Below, piece by piece: positions 11,330 to 21,812 of a stretch of 64,000 nucleotides of DNA. Location of the stretch: contig NC_083890.1 in assembly GCF_032452875.1 (NCBI RefSeq), positions 42,220,483-42,284,482 on the forward strand, read 5' to 3'. This DNA is from Bos javanicus. Taxonomy: Eukaryota > Chordata > Mammalia > Artiodactyla > Bovidae. The notes under the pieces were generated by a model, which saw only the letters and a program-made list of their open reading frames with translations, was not told the origin of the DNA and did no database searches. Numbering within the stretch: the first letter of the stretch is position 1; every line of letters begins with the position of its first letter. The position numbers and the translations under genes are program-made.

Positions 11330-11545
11330 GAATTGCATGCTGAAGTATTTGAAGAGGTGAAGTGCCTCAAAGTCTGTAATTTATTTTTACATTGTTAAGC
11401 AAACAAACAAAAAATATAGATGAAGGAAATCTGGAAAATGTCAACAGTAGTAGAATCCCCATAGTGGGCATATGGATGTTCATTGTGGTATTCTTTCTTT
11501 ATATTTATCTTTGAAAGATTTCAAAGTAAAGTATAGAAATTAAAA
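11330..11545. mobile_element. old interspersed repeat, class uncertain
   Basis: The series GAAAATGTCAACAGTAGTAG, GGCATATGGATGTTCATTGT and GAAAGATTTCAAAGTAAAG resembles a common mammalian repeat end with a GGTGTTCATTGTACTATTC-like core. A related end occurs at 52312-52410. I suspect an L1 3' end but cannot place it. Confidence 0.4.
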
Positions 11546-11582
11546 ATACACTTTTCTCACTTATATAAAAAAAGAAACTATT

Positions 11583-11700
11583 CATTTGCCTGCACCAGGT
11601 CTGGGAGGCATGTGGGATCTAGCTCCTTGACCAGGAATCAAACTTGGGCCCCCTGCATTGGGAGTGTGGAGTCTTAGCCACTGGACCACAAAAGAAGTCC
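11583..11700 (-). mobile_element. short tRNA-derived SINE
   Basis: It reads CATGTGGGATCTAGCTCC, GACCAGGAATCAAACTTGGG, CCCTGCATTGGGAGTGTGG and ends GGACCACAAAAGAAGTCCCC, the reverse complement of the short CHR-type head. No clear target-site duplication. Confidence 0.75.
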
Positions 11701-13004
11701 CCAAAACTTCTACTGCTTACCATACTCAGAAGATAGCTCTGGAAATAAATACATTGAAAATAAAACAGAGTCTTTCAGTTCTAGCTAAGGACCATTGCCT
11801 GATCAAAGGCTCTGTGCCTATTCTCTTTGCAAGTAAAGGGGATTAGTCGGTATTAGAGAGGTGTTAAAGAAATCAAGTCCCAACCTAAGAATTCTCCCTA
11901 AATGATTAAAAGAGATTTGAAAAGGGAATAACTCTTTCATTACATGTTTCAATGTTATCTAATGCCATGTCCTTGTACCTCTTAAATCACTGAAGCATTT
12001 CATGGCATAGTTTGGGAAATGCTGTCTAAATCACATCTCCCCACCCCCACTTCCCTTCCGCTAAACTTGCCCTGCCAAGTACTAATCTGAGATCAGTCCA
12101 ACTATTCAACCTCATGATCTTTGGCAGTTTTGGCTCTAAAAGAAGCACACATATTAATCAGGGTTTGTTGTAGGCGGTGGAAGACATTCTAGAGATTTCC
12201 AGCAGGAGTGGATTTAATTCAAGGAGTTGGGTACTCATAAAACCATGTAGATGTGAAGGAGAGGAGATCGGGGCACCACTGGGCACCACCGGACTTTCAG
12301 ATTCGCAATCACACTAGGGATTTGGTTGGAAGAAATCGCTGCCTTGTTTTGCCACATGCATCACCACCTCACACTCAGCTGGTGGCCAGACCGTGGAGAC
12401 ACCCGCATCTGCTGAGCTTGCTTATGCCCTGTGCCGCCCCCACCACACGGCTCCACACAGGGGCATCTCACTGGCAAGCCTTGGCCACACACAGAGGCTT
12501 GATTACACGGGAGTCTGAGAAATGGGCTGCTGTTCTTCAGCCTCCTCTGGTGCGGGAGATGGAAGGAGGTGATAGGGAGGCTGAGTGCAAACAGCACATA
12601 ACCCTGGGCCTCGACACTCAGATGCACCATCTCCCACCTCCAGCTGGGTCCTCAGTGCTGTTAGGCCATTTCCATCTGGTTACGCTCCACTCACCGTTCT
12701 CTCAAAAGTCCTGCACTCGATTTTGTGTGCTGGGAGAATTTTTTGTTTTGTTTTAAAGCCAGTCTTTTTTTTTTTTTAGCTACGATTTGTCATTTTTAGC
12801 ATCTAATCCTGCATCCAAATTCAGCCATGAGAACTTGAGGATATTAAATAATAGATACAATCTAAGCCATCATTGCTTTATTCCCCAAAGCTAACATACA
12901 GGATGGATATGTAAAGATAGATTGCTGAAGAAAATTGGCAAATCCATTCAGTAAAATACCCATGGAGGACTCCTAGTTTTCCCAATGGATGGGAAATAAC
13001 AGAT
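11701..13004. other. low-copy stretch with the longest open frame of the window
   Basis: The plus frame 12253-12756 is 167 codons, the longest in the window. It shows no domain, is rich in His, Pro and Leu, and runs into a T-rich tract. The segment around 12195-12245 (GGATTTAATTCAAGGAGTTG) recalls an old LTR or DNA-element end, so this may be an eroded transposon. I do not call it a gene. Confidence 0.35.
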
Positions 13005-13111
13005 CTTTTTCTTATTGTTATTGAAGTACAGGTGATTTAAAATGTTGTGTTAATTTATGGCATACCAAATAAATATAGCTGTGTTGGCATGTAGCAAAGT
13101 GATTCATTCAA

Positions 13112-13131
13112 ACACACACACACACACACAC
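13112..13131. repeat. (AC)n microsatellite
   Basis: Ten uninterrupted AC dinucleotides inside the L1 3' region, followed by ATATAT. The number of units is likely polymorphic. Confidence 0.9.
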
Positions 13132-13269
13132 ATATATTCTTTTTAAAAATCTTTTCCATTATGGTTTATTACAAGATATTGAATACAGTTCCCTGTGCTG
13201 TTCAGTAGGACTTTGTTCTTTACTCTATATATGGCAGTTTGTATTTGCTAATCCCAAAGTCCTAATTTA

Positions 13270-13759
13270 GACAGCGTATTAAAAAGCAGACATTACTTTG
13301 CCAACAAAGGTCCGTCTAGTTGAGGCTATGGTTTTCCCAGTAGTCATGTATGGATATGAGAGTTAGACTATAAAGAAAGCTGAGCGCAGAAGAATTGATG
13401 CTTTTAAACTGTGACTCTTGAGAGTCCCTTGGACTGCAAGGAGATCCAACCAGACCATCCTAAAGGAGATCAGTCCTGAGTGTTCATTGGAAGGACTGAT
13501 GTGGAAGCTGAAACACCAGTACTCCAATGGCCACCTGATGCAAAGAACTGACTCATTTGAAAAGACTCTGATGCTGGGAAAGTTTGAGGGCAGGAGGAGA
13601 AGGGGACAACAGAGGATGAGATGGTTGGATGGCATCACTGACTCAATGGACATGAGTTTGGGTAAACTCTGGGAGTTGGTGATGGACAGGGAGGCCTGGC
13701 GTGCTGCAGTCTATGGGGTCACTAAGAGTTGGACATGACTGAGCAACTGAACTGAACTG
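13270..13759 (+). mobile_element. BovB LINE, 5'-truncated, nested in L1
   Basis: It begins GACAGCGTATTAAAAAGCAG and ends in ACTGAACTGAACTGA. The frame at 13418-13738 keeps BovB ORF2 C-terminal residues (VPWTARRSNQTILKEI, KFEGRRRRGQQR, WRAAVYGVTKSWT), with a frame break near 13410. A 14-base duplication, AAAGTCCTAATTTA at 13256-13269 and AAAGCCCTAATTTA at 13760-13773, differs at one base. Excising the copy restores the L1. Confidence 0.95.
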
Positions 13760-14038
13760 AAAGCCCTAATTTATCCTTCTCCTACCCCCTTCCCCCTTTG
13801 GTAACCATAAGTTTATTTTCTGTCTGTGAGTCTATTTCTACAAGACTTACAGGTACAGACTTTGAACTTATACAAATAAATTCATTTGTGTCATATTTAA
13901 TATTCCAAATAAAGTGATTACGTATATTTGTCTTTTTCTGTCTAACTTTCTTCACTTAGTATGATGATCTCCAAGTCCATCTCTGTTGCTGCTAATGGCA
14001 TTATTTCATTCTTTTTTATAGATGAATAATATTCCATT

Positions 14039-14062
14039 GTGTGTGTGTGTGTGTGTGTGTGT
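14039..14062. repeat. (GT)n microsatellite
   Basis: Twelve GT dinucleotides within the L1 relic, at the position where the L1 consensus has a short TGTATATA stretch, so the microsatellite probably grew from that seed. Confidence 0.9.
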
Positions 14063-14335
14063 ATACCACATCTTTATCCATTCATCTGTGGATGAACACT
14101 TAGGTTGCTTCCATATCTTGGCTATTGTAAGTAGTGCTGCTGTGAATATTGACGTGCATGTATCTTTTGAATTAGTTTTTTTTTTTCTGGGGCTGCAGGA
14201 TCACATAGCAACTGCATTTTTCATTTTGTGAGGAAACTCCGTTCTATTCTCCACAGAGGCTGTGCCAGTTTACATTCCCACCAGCAGTGTAGGAGGGCTC
14301 CCTTTCTCCACACCCTCTCCAGCATTTAACAAACC

Positions 14336-15001
14336 TCATTTCCATGTGAAGAACAGAATGGTGACGTCTATACAGTCAACTGCACAAGGGCTTAAACTGG
14401 GGGCCAGGAGAGGAGCGGCAGAAGTGAAGACCACGGGGCTGAAAAGATGATTGTACAGAAGGTCCTTCCCCAGGGACAGTAGCTGTTTGCCCTACCAAGA
14501 GATTTAACACAGTGATTCTTTTCAACTCATCCTTTTAAATAATCTCAACTTGCCCATTCCTTTGCTTTGTTCTTTTTCCTTTATGCTTTGCCATGTACTA
14601 CAAGGGGGTGGATTTCCTGAGGAAGTGAGTTAAGTCCCATCTCCTTCCCTTCCTTCCATTCCTGAATCTTGCCATCTGGCAGTGAAGGGAAGTCAAGTCG
14701 ACAGTGTTTTAAGGGCCTTATCCACCCCTCATGTGCTCTATTTGAAGTTTTTTTTTTGTTTGACTCATCAGGGGTAGGATATAAAATGTGGGTGAGTTAT
14801 TACATTTTGTAAGAACACATTCTTTTCCCTTGACATGTATTAACCCTTGATGATTGTATAGTAATATTACCTAGAATTCTCTTTTTGGTATCTCTTTATA
14901 TAAGCTAACTAATCCTTGTACTTAAAATTAAGAACAATAAGAAGAAAAATTTCCCAGCAGTTCGATGATTCATCTCTTACTAAAGGTTTTACTCTGCAAA
15001 T
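14336..15001. other. low-copy sequence
   Basis: No gene or clear repeat. It holds a T run near 14750. The right end borders the 51-base segment that is repeated at 17714. Confidence 0.4.
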
Positions 15002-15057
15002 GACAATTTTACACAATCAAGTTCTGCCTGTAGTTCCTCTCATAGTAGTAGTCCTAG

Positions 15058-15264
15058 TCCTGTAGTTCCTCAGTCGTATCTGACTCTTTGTGATGCCATG
15101 GACTGTAGCCTGCCAGGCTCCTCTGTCCATGGCATTCTCCAGTCAAGAATACTGTAGTGGGTAGACATTCCCTTCTCCAGGGGATCTTCCCCACCCAGGG
15201 ATTGAACCTGAATCTCCTGCATTGTAGGCAGATTCTTTATTATCTGAGCCACCAGTGAAGCCCC
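15058..15264 (-). mobile_element. Bov-tA SINE with duplicated flank
   Basis: A complete minus-strand copy ending CCACCAGTGAAGCCCC. The 51 bases on its 3' side (15002-15052) recur beside the SINE at 17757, in the same orientation. AGTTCCTC occurs on both sides but is not clearly a target duplication. Confidence 0.92.
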
Positions 15265-16449
15265 AGTTCCTCTCCTGCTGAACTCCCAAAAAAAGAAAAC
15301 AAAATAATCGAGATAAAGAACCTCATCCTTACTTATTATGGTTAATTGACAGAACTAAGGTTAAAGTTAAGAACTTAATAAGTTAAGCTATAGAACCAAC
15401 AGATTGTACACCCTGGAATCCAGGGGATGAAAATGTTAGCCCAGGGAAGAAAATGTTAGCTTCTGGAACGAGGCTTACAGAATGGATGGAAGTGGCTGTA
15501 ACTCATCCTCCTCTGCGATTTGGAGATAGCTTACTTATGAAATTAAAGTGCCAGGAAGCAACAACCCTAAAATGTAGCTAATGTCAGATAAGATGTAATC
15601 TAGGAAATTGTAATATGCCCATCACGAGGTAATGTTGTAATGGCAGTAGCTTTTGGTGGCTGATAAGAAATATTGAAAAAGGTGCCACCGTGAGGGAATG
15701 ACAGCGTCTCGTTTCTGCAGCGGTGACCCAGGGTACGGACACCCTGACTGCTGACTTTGGTGTTCTTTTCCGGCGGGTGTACGCCTGCATCGTGGAGAAA
15801 GCTCAACCAGGCTCTGGCGGTCAGAAACGGTTCCCGAAGACCACCCCACTCCTCTCAAGCTGCACACGGACTCCCCCTGCAATTGAATCCTCTTAACTGG
15901 ATTTCCCAGTTAGGTTAATTATTCTATTGGGAAAGAAGGGGTGCTGGGCACCCAGGAAGACAGAGGAAGGGCTGAGAAGAGTGTGGTCAGAATCGGGGGG
16001 CGGGGGCTCTGTCAGCGCTCCCAACTCATTTCTTCTCCTGCAAAATGAAGGTGATATTCTTTTCAGTAATTTTGGGCTTTTGTGAGATGTCCCCAGGTAA
16101 TTGCATTCAGCAGCTCCTGCCTGCCCAGCTCTGCACACCTGAGTGTTCCGGGTGCTTGGGCACTGCCGCTTCTCTGTTGAAATGAAAGCGCCTCCTCTCT
16201 GCTTTTGTTCACTCATTCTTTCCCTCTTCCCTCAGGCATTCATGTCACAGATACTTGTTAAGTGAACCTGATGCGAGTCTGAGTTTCGGTGATGTGAATT
16301 GAACCCTCGGGGTCAACTCCTGGCAGGGCAACCTCAACCCTGTTACAGCATGAAGGCCTTTTGTCTCTGTGATGGGCCTCAGAGGGCACGAGGCTTCCTG
16401 GGTTGACTTGCTGCTGGAGGACTTTTCTGAGCATCTTGGCTCATCCTGT
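15265..16449. other. 1.2-kb low-copy stretch
   Basis: It contains an imperfect 20-base tandem pair at 15421-15460 (shared core GAAAATGTTAGC). Several overlapping minus frames at 15584-15882 are all open, which argues against any one being coding. A CpG-containing patch near 15990-16015 is too small to be an island. Confidence 0.45.
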
Positions 16450-16645
16450 GTGGGTTCTGAGCCTGGGCTGCCTGCATTTGAATCCTTGACACTTCCCAGC
16501 AACCACTTAGGCCTCTCTATAAAGCTGGGATACTGACAGCATCTACCTTGCAGGGCTGCATGAGGATGAAGCGAGACCGTGTGTGAAGAGTTTGGAGGCT
16601 TGCCTTGAAGGTGCTATGTAAGAGTTAGCTAAATATTATGACATT
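16450..16645 (+). mobile_element. MIR-family SINE
   Basis: The MIRb order is visible: GGGTTCTGAGCCTGGGCTGC, a CTCTCTATAAAGCTGGGATA block, CTACCTTGCAGGGCTGCATG and GAGGATGAAGCGAGA. It ends in GTGCTATGTAAGAGTTAGCT. Confidence 0.72.
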
Positions 16646-16689
16646 AGGTTGAACCACATAAAATTTCTGGTTTTAAAAAAATTTTAATT

Positions 16690-16811
16690 TAAATAATTTT
16701 TAATATTCATTTTTATATAATTTAAAAGGTTATACTTCATTTATAGTTAATAAAAATATTACCTATATTTCCTGTGCTGTGTAATATGTCCTTGTAGCCT
16801 ATCTTACACCC
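16690..16811 (-). mobile_element. L1 3'-UTR fragment
   Basis: The pieces TATACTTCATTTATAGTTAA, ATTTCCTGTGCTGTGTAATA and TCCTTGTAGCCTATCTTACA match the 3' region of artiodactyl L1 on the minus strand. A SINE abuts it on the right. Confidence 0.7.
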
Positions 16812-16952
16812 AAGAGTTTCCCAGCAAGAATGCTGGAGTGGGTTGACATTTCGTCCTCTAGAGTATTTTCCCGAGCCGGGGATCAAACTTGAGTCTCCTG
16901 CATCTCCTGCATTGCAGGCAGATGCTTTACCACTAAGTGACCAGGGATGCCA
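16812..16952 (-). mobile_element. Bov-tA SINE, 3'-shortened
   Basis: It starts in the middle of the BovA body (AGTTTCCCAGCAAGAATGCT) and ends TAAGTGACCAGGGATGCC. CATCTCCTG is doubled inside the head. Confidence 0.85.
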
Positions 16953-17612
16953 TTGTTTCCCATGACCTCTGGTGTAATTGCCTTCTCCCTTGGCCTGGGT
17001 CCTGGTAACTTTTAGGTACATAGCCCGGGGAACAAAAGGGCAGTTGGGTTTTACTTCATCCCAACTGATGTGTTGACATTCTCAGAGCATGCAGCGCTCA
17101 GAGAACTGACTTAGGGTATTGCGTCTTCTCTCCTTAGGACATAGTGGCTGCTCCTGTTACAGGGCTCTCTTCTTCAACTTACAGAGAGGCAGGGAGAGCA
17201 AGAGAAGGGTCCCCCTCAACCCGCCTCCACCCCCTCAGGCCCTTCTCATGAATTTCCTCCTTGCAATCCCATGTCCACAAGCCAAAGAGCCAAGCATTTG
17301 TGAAGCTCCTGGTATGTGCCAGACTCTTTAGGGAGCTGAAAAGAAATGCCTTCTGTTCTCAGCGGGCTCATAGCCTAGCATGAATGAACTTTGGATGTTG
17401 AGAAGTTAAGAGAGTCAGTGTAAAACAACGGGGAGAGAAAAGCAAAGTCAAGCAATCACTATCACCGACAACCTACACAGTAGCAACATATGTATTAAAT
17501 TCATTCTTTGTTGGTCACTTTCAACTTTAGTGCTTATGAAATGCATCTATAGATTTTAGCTCCAGAAGGTATGTAGATAAGCAATATTTTTATTTGAAAA
17601 CACTTGGGAGCA
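16953..17612. other. low-copy sequence
   Basis: No exon. The stretch GTATGTGCCAGACTC at 17311-17325, followed by a CTCATAGCCTAGCATGAATGA-like segment, resembles a mammalian-wide repeat but is too eroded to name. Confidence 0.4.
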
Positions 17613-18335
17613 TGTTGGGGGTTGAACTGTGTTCCCCTTCATCCTCCACCCACTGTCCACAAAGTTTGTATGCTGAATGTCTAATGCCTGTGCTAAGTTG
17701 TTTTGCTCATTCGGACAATTTTACACAATCGAGTTCTGCCTGTAATTCCTCTCATAGAAGTAGTAGTGGTGTGTTAGTCCCTCAGTTGTGTCTGACTCTT
17801 TGTGACCCCGTGGAAGACTACCAGGCTCCTCTGTCCCTGGGATTCTCCAGGCAAGAATACTGGAGTGGGTAGTCATTCCCTTCTCCAGGGGATCTTCCTG
17901 ACCCAGGGATCGAACCTGAGTCTCTTGCATCTCCTGCATTGGCAGGTGGGTTCTTTACTGCCGAGTCACCTGGGAAGCCCCTCTAATGCCCAGTCTGACT
18001 GTATATGAAGGTAGGGCCAGTGGGGAAGTAATTAAAGTCAAACGGGGTCATAAGGATGGGGCACTAATCCAATAAGACTGGTGACCTTTTGGTCACCAGA
18101 GGAGGAGAGACCAGAAATTTCTCTTTCTCCGTGGGCACACAGAACAAATACCATGTGAGGAAATAGTGTGAAGGTGGCCGTCTGCAAACCAGAAAGAGTG
18201 TCGCACTGAAAACAAATTTGGCTGACACCTTGATTTTGGACTTCGAGGCTCTAGGACTGTGAGAAAATAAAATTCTGTGACTTGAGCCACCCTGTCTGTG
18301 GTCCTCTGTTCTGGCAGCTTGAGCAGGCTAGTACA
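17613..18335 (+). mobile_element. MLT1-type LTR, split by a SINE
   Basis: Landmarks on the plus strand: GGGTTGAACTGTGTTCCCC, GTATGCTGAATGTCTAATGCC, the interruption, then GGGGTCATAAGGATGGGGC, CACTAATCCAATAAGACTGG, CTTGATTTTGGACTTCGAGG and CTGTGAGAAAATAAAATTC. It ends GAGCAGGCTAGTACA. This is a solo LTR of the non-coding MaLR class. Confidence 0.85.
17689..17981 (-). mobile_element. Bov-tA SINE carrying an extra 3' flank
   Basis: The SINE proper spans about 17765-17981 on the minus strand. The inserted unit is longer and begins at 17689, because a perfect 9-base duplication TCTAATGCC brackets 17689-17981 (at 17680-17688 and 17982-17990). The extra ~75 bases include 51 that match the flank of the SINE at 15058 (48 of 51 by hand count). 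It looks like a 3' transduction. Confidence 0.85.
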
Positions 18336-19383
18336 GAGCAGTTTTTAATTTTTCCTTCAGTGTAGATTCAGAAAAAAATACATCCCTAGCATGTCATTTT
18401 CTCCACCCAAGTCTTTGAGCTTAGCCAAGTATCCGCTAATATCTGAAAAGTCACTCACTCAACCTAAATGTTCACGGAACAGATGCACCTCAAGACCTTT
18501 TATTCCTTCGTCAAAAATGCTAACCTTTCCTTCTGGTTCCCCCAGTCTCTAAGACATTTTCACAACAAATGTGTTTGGAAATAAAGATGTGATTCCTGCA
18601 TCTTATGAGTATTTTCTGTGGTGTGTGATGCATGTTAATTTAATGCATGAGCACAGATAGTATTTAACCTCTGCACTGTGGGATCAGGGCTGGGCACAGG
18701 GAGTGCTAGGTGAATAACCCCCCGATAAGTGCTACAGGAACATCTGTACCCCAAGTCAGAGGCATGGCCCCACGGCAGGAATTGAGGGGGCTGTCGTCTG
18801 CACCCCACCGTCACTCCCACACTGCCTGATCCTGACCAGCTTCTCTTCCTTTGGTTCTCGTATGTATTGATACATATTTATATAATACTATGTATATTCA
18901 ATCAGTATTTGTTGAATTGAATTATGTAAATACACGCTCGCCCGTGGTATAAGAAGCTACTGCCAGGGTAGCAGCTCTCCAATCATGCGGTGGGTCTTAT
19001 TTATACACCTCATAAAGGATGCTAAGCTGAGAGGGATCTGTAGAATCACAGCTTTCATTTATTGCTGGGGGAAAATATTTACAAGCAGGGATGTGGAATT
19101 TCATTTGTTTTGACACATCGTGGGGGGGTGTTCTCAGAAAGGTGTTTGGAGAACGTGCCGTGTCATCCACCGGTGATCTTATTTGGGATCCACCAGCACG
19201 TGCTGGGAAAGCCATGGACTGTCTGTAAGGCCCCCTCTCCACCTGGCCCCAGACTCTTTGTCCAGCCACACAGAAGAGGCCCGGTTCTGGTCCCTCCTCT
19301 CTCATTTTCCATCACCTGTTTTCTTTTATTGCTTCTTCTTGTCCTTATTCTTCTTCTCCTCCATACCCTTTTCTACTTAAAAA
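18336..19383. other. 1-kb low-copy stretch
   Basis: AT-rich around 18850-18930. Two overlapping frames (18997-19305 minus, 19062-19400 plus) are open on opposite strands, and neither shows a domain. Confidence 0.4.
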
Positions 19384-19534
19384 AAAATTTTTTTATTTGA
19401 CTGTGCTGGATCTTAGTTGGGGCATGTGAATACTTACTTGCAGCATATGGGATCGTTTCCCAACCAAGGATTGAACCTGGGCCCCCTGCATTGGGCGCTC
19501 AAAGTCTTAGCCACTGGATCACCAGGGAAGTCCT
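19384..19534 (-). mobile_element. tRNA-derived SINE (CHR-like)
   Basis: From a T-rich start through TTGACTGTGCTGGATCTTAG, CAAGGATTGAACCTGGGCC and CCCTGCATTGGGCGCTC to GGATCACCAGGGAAGTCC. Confidence 0.8.
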
Positions 19535-19589
19535 TCCTTCTCTTCTTAAAATCTTTCCTTTTAAGGATTTTTTTTTAATGTGGACTATT

Positions 19590-19750
19590 TTTTTTTTCTT
19601 TATTGAATTTGTTACAACATTGTTTTGGTTTTATGTTTTGGTTTTTTGGCCTCAAGGGATGTGGGATCTTGGCTCCCTGACCAGGGATTGAACCTGCACT
19701 CCCTGCATTGGAAGGTGAAGTCTTAGCCACTAGACCGTCAGGGAAGCCCC
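19590..19750 (-). mobile_element. tRNA-derived SINE, long T-rich start
   Basis: It begins TTTCTTTATTGAATTTGTTA, has GGTTTTTTGGCCTCAAGG, the B-box remnant GGGATTGAACCTGCACTCC, and ends ACCGTCAGGGAAGCCCC. The copy at 59199-59364 has the same unusual long leader, so the two belong to one subfamily. Confidence 0.82.
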
Positions 19751-20719
19751 CTTAAAATCTTTATTTTCCTTTTGTAAAACACCACCAACAACAATTGTTG
19801 AGTTGTTGCTCAAGTTCAAGGGTGAATATATAGTCATGTCAGTGAGAGACAAGATGTGCTTAACAATAACTGGTTGGAAAACTGTTTAACCTAATATGTG
19901 GGAAAGACAAACAGAATTAAAGCAGGAGCGTACACAGCTCTGCAGGTGTGTGTTTCCCCTGAACTTCGGGGGAAGATTCTGTTTCTTTCTGCCAGCTTCA
20001 TAGCCCGCATCCAGGTTGATGAGTAGAGGGAGCCTTGACAGATTCGTTGTAGAAAGAGCTACTTAAGGGAGAGAAAAAGAGTAGCTCAAGGGACAAAGCC
20101 TGGGAGAGGAGGGCAGAGAGGATTTAAGTAGGTTTTGCTGTATTGCCTTTTAGTGTTTACCTTTTTAAAAAAAGAAGCCTAACAACAGATTGCTTTTCAA
20201 TTATTCAAATTGCTTTTCAATTATTTCAGGAGGTCAGATTGGTGTTTGTCCTGCTGAGGATTCTGTTCAGACACTTGGCATGACTGAAGCTGTGACAAGT
20301 GGGAAAGTTCTCTCCCCTCTCCTGCCGTCCCCCACCCCCAGGTCAGCTGTTCTCCCCAAGGTCAGCTGTTGTGCCTTATGCTGGGCAACACGAGTGTAAA
20401 TGGATGTGGCAGGCTGCCTCTCCATCCACAAAGCAGCATGAGTTTGCTTGAAACCTTGGTGACTGGAGGAGGAGGATGACGGTCATTGATGCTGCAATGG
20501 TCTGTTTCTGGTGCATGGAGCCCGGGGGTCGCTGGTGGACTGATTCCCTTGTTCTTGGGCCTCTTGGTCCTGCCCAGGTAAAGCAAAGCGTACCAGGGCG
20601 TAGGGAGCTGGTGGCGTGCGTGCGACTCAACAGCTCTGCCGAGGAACGAAGAGGACTGTCTTCTTGGTGGGCCTGGCTGCATCTCTGAGGTTAAGTGTCT
20701 GTTTAAAACGAAACAAGAC
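19751..20719. other. low-copy sequence
   Basis: A 20-base tandem pair lies within it at 20189-20228. Opposed frames of 125 codons (20362-20739 minus) and 69 codons (20190-20399 plus) overlap in part and neither is convincing as coding. Confidence 0.4.
20189..20228. repeat. 20-base tandem duplication
   Basis: The unit ATTGCTTTTCAATTATTCAA at 20189-20208 is followed directly by a second copy at 20209-20228 that differs only in its last three positions. It looks like a recent slippage event. Confidence 0.9.
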
Positions 20720-20997
20720 AGACATCGCTGGTGGTCCAATGGTTAAGAATCCGCCTGCCAATGCCGGGGACACGAGTTCAACTGCTGGCCCTGGAAGATT
20801 CCCCATGCCGTGGGGAAACTGAGCTTGAGCATCACAGCTACTGAGCCTGTACTGAGCCCGAGCTCTGCAACAAGGGAAGACATGGCAAGGAGAAGCCGAG
20901 CACCGCAACTGGAGAGCAGCCCAAGCTTCCTGCAAGCAGAGAAAGCCTACACACAGCAGTGAAGACCCAGAGCAGCCAAACGAAAGAAACAAAACAG
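20720..20997 (+). mobile_element. CHR-type SINE, near full length
   Basis: The head reads CGCTGGTGGTCCAATGGTTA, followed by GGGGACACGAGTTCAAC, CGTGGGGAAACTGAGC, a GAGAAAGCCTACACACAGC block and GACCCAGAGCAGCCAAACG, with an A-rich tail. Confidence 0.9.
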
Positions 20998-21439
20998 AAG
21001 AACCGGCCCTCCGCCCTTCTCCTGGTGCCTGGAGACGGCATGGTCTTGAAAAGTGGAACAGAGGCAGCCTTTGAAACTTAGTGGTAAGCTCAGATTCTAA
21101 GAGTTGGGCACAGGTCCCTTTGGCTACCTCCGCGACTTCTGAAGGTCAAGTCACAAATGTGAAGGCCCCGAAGCACTGTGGCAAATGAGGGCAGGTCGTG
21201 CCCCATTTTGGGAAGGAGGGGAAGGAGCATGGCAGGGTAACAGGAGTCCTGTGAGAGTGCCTAAATGAGCCACCCTTTGAGTCAGTTGGCAGATTCATTG
21301 AACTCCGCATTCCCTGGTGTTCCCAGATGCCTGGAAATAATTGGACCTTGGGTGGCCAGGCAAGTTAAGCGGGCGGTAGACGGAAGTGTAGTCTCAACCC
21401 AATTGAAAATTATTACTGTGAGAATGATCGCCGAGTCAT
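20998..21439. other. low-copy sequence
   Basis: Mixed composition with no gene or repeat that I can recognise; it runs directly into the MIR to its right. Confidence 0.4.
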
Positions 21440-21672
21440 AATAACCCCATTTAATGAAGGCTTCCTATGTCTCTGTTGCTATGTGTTCTCCAGATTAACT
21501 CATTTAATCCTCACAACATCTTGGGAAATCTCCTGCCTGATTTATAGGTGAGGAAACTGAGGGTCAGGGTGGTTACATAACTTGCTCATGATCACACACA
21601 CCGAAAATGTTGGCACCAGAAATCCAGTTCCATTGGTTTGGTTCTGAAGCCCACATTCTTAGCCATAATGGC
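21440..21672 (+). mobile_element. MIR SINE, well preserved
   Basis: Clear MIR sequence: ATTAACTCATTTAATCCTCA, CAACATCTTGGGAAATC, GGTGAGGAAACTGAGGGTC, CATAACTTGCTCATGATCAC and CATTCTTAGCCATAATGGC in the expected order. Confidence 0.88.
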
Positions 21673-21734
21673 AACTGCTGGCTCTGCTGTGACAAGACCG
21701 CCAGGAAATTAGTCATCACTGGGGCACAAATCAT

Positions 21735-21812
21735 ATCTCAGCTGCATTTTGCTTTTGATCCTTGCACAGGTCCAAGCACATAGCAGGTGCTTAATAAATG
21801 GTTGTTGACTCA
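21735..21812 (+). mobile_element. L2/MIR-type 3' end
   Basis: The end GTCCAAGCACATAGCAGGTG followed by CTTAATAAATGGTTGTTGAC is the shared 3' tail of L2 and its dependent SINEs. Confidence 0.65.

Larger units (their letters stand above)
13005..14335 (-). mobile_element. L1 LINE 3' end (artiodactyl L1), split by BovB
   Basis: The element lies on the minus strand with its 3' end at the left (TTATTGAAGTACAGGTGA). The right part continues through TTTGGTAACCATAAGTTT, TCTTTTTTATAGATGAATAA, GGTTGCTTCCATATCTTGGC and CCCACCAGCAGTGTAGGAGG to AGCATTTAAC. The rightmost part is the reverse complement of the ORF2 C-terminal region. A BovB copy interrupts it at 13270-13759, and it also holds a CA and a GT microsatellite. 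Confidence 0.88.

Noticed and set aside
12253..12756. 167-codon open frame, the longest in the window
   Set aside because: No domain, no splice or promoter context that I can see, a composition driven by local C/A richness, and a possible eroded repeat at its left. A chance frame is more likely.
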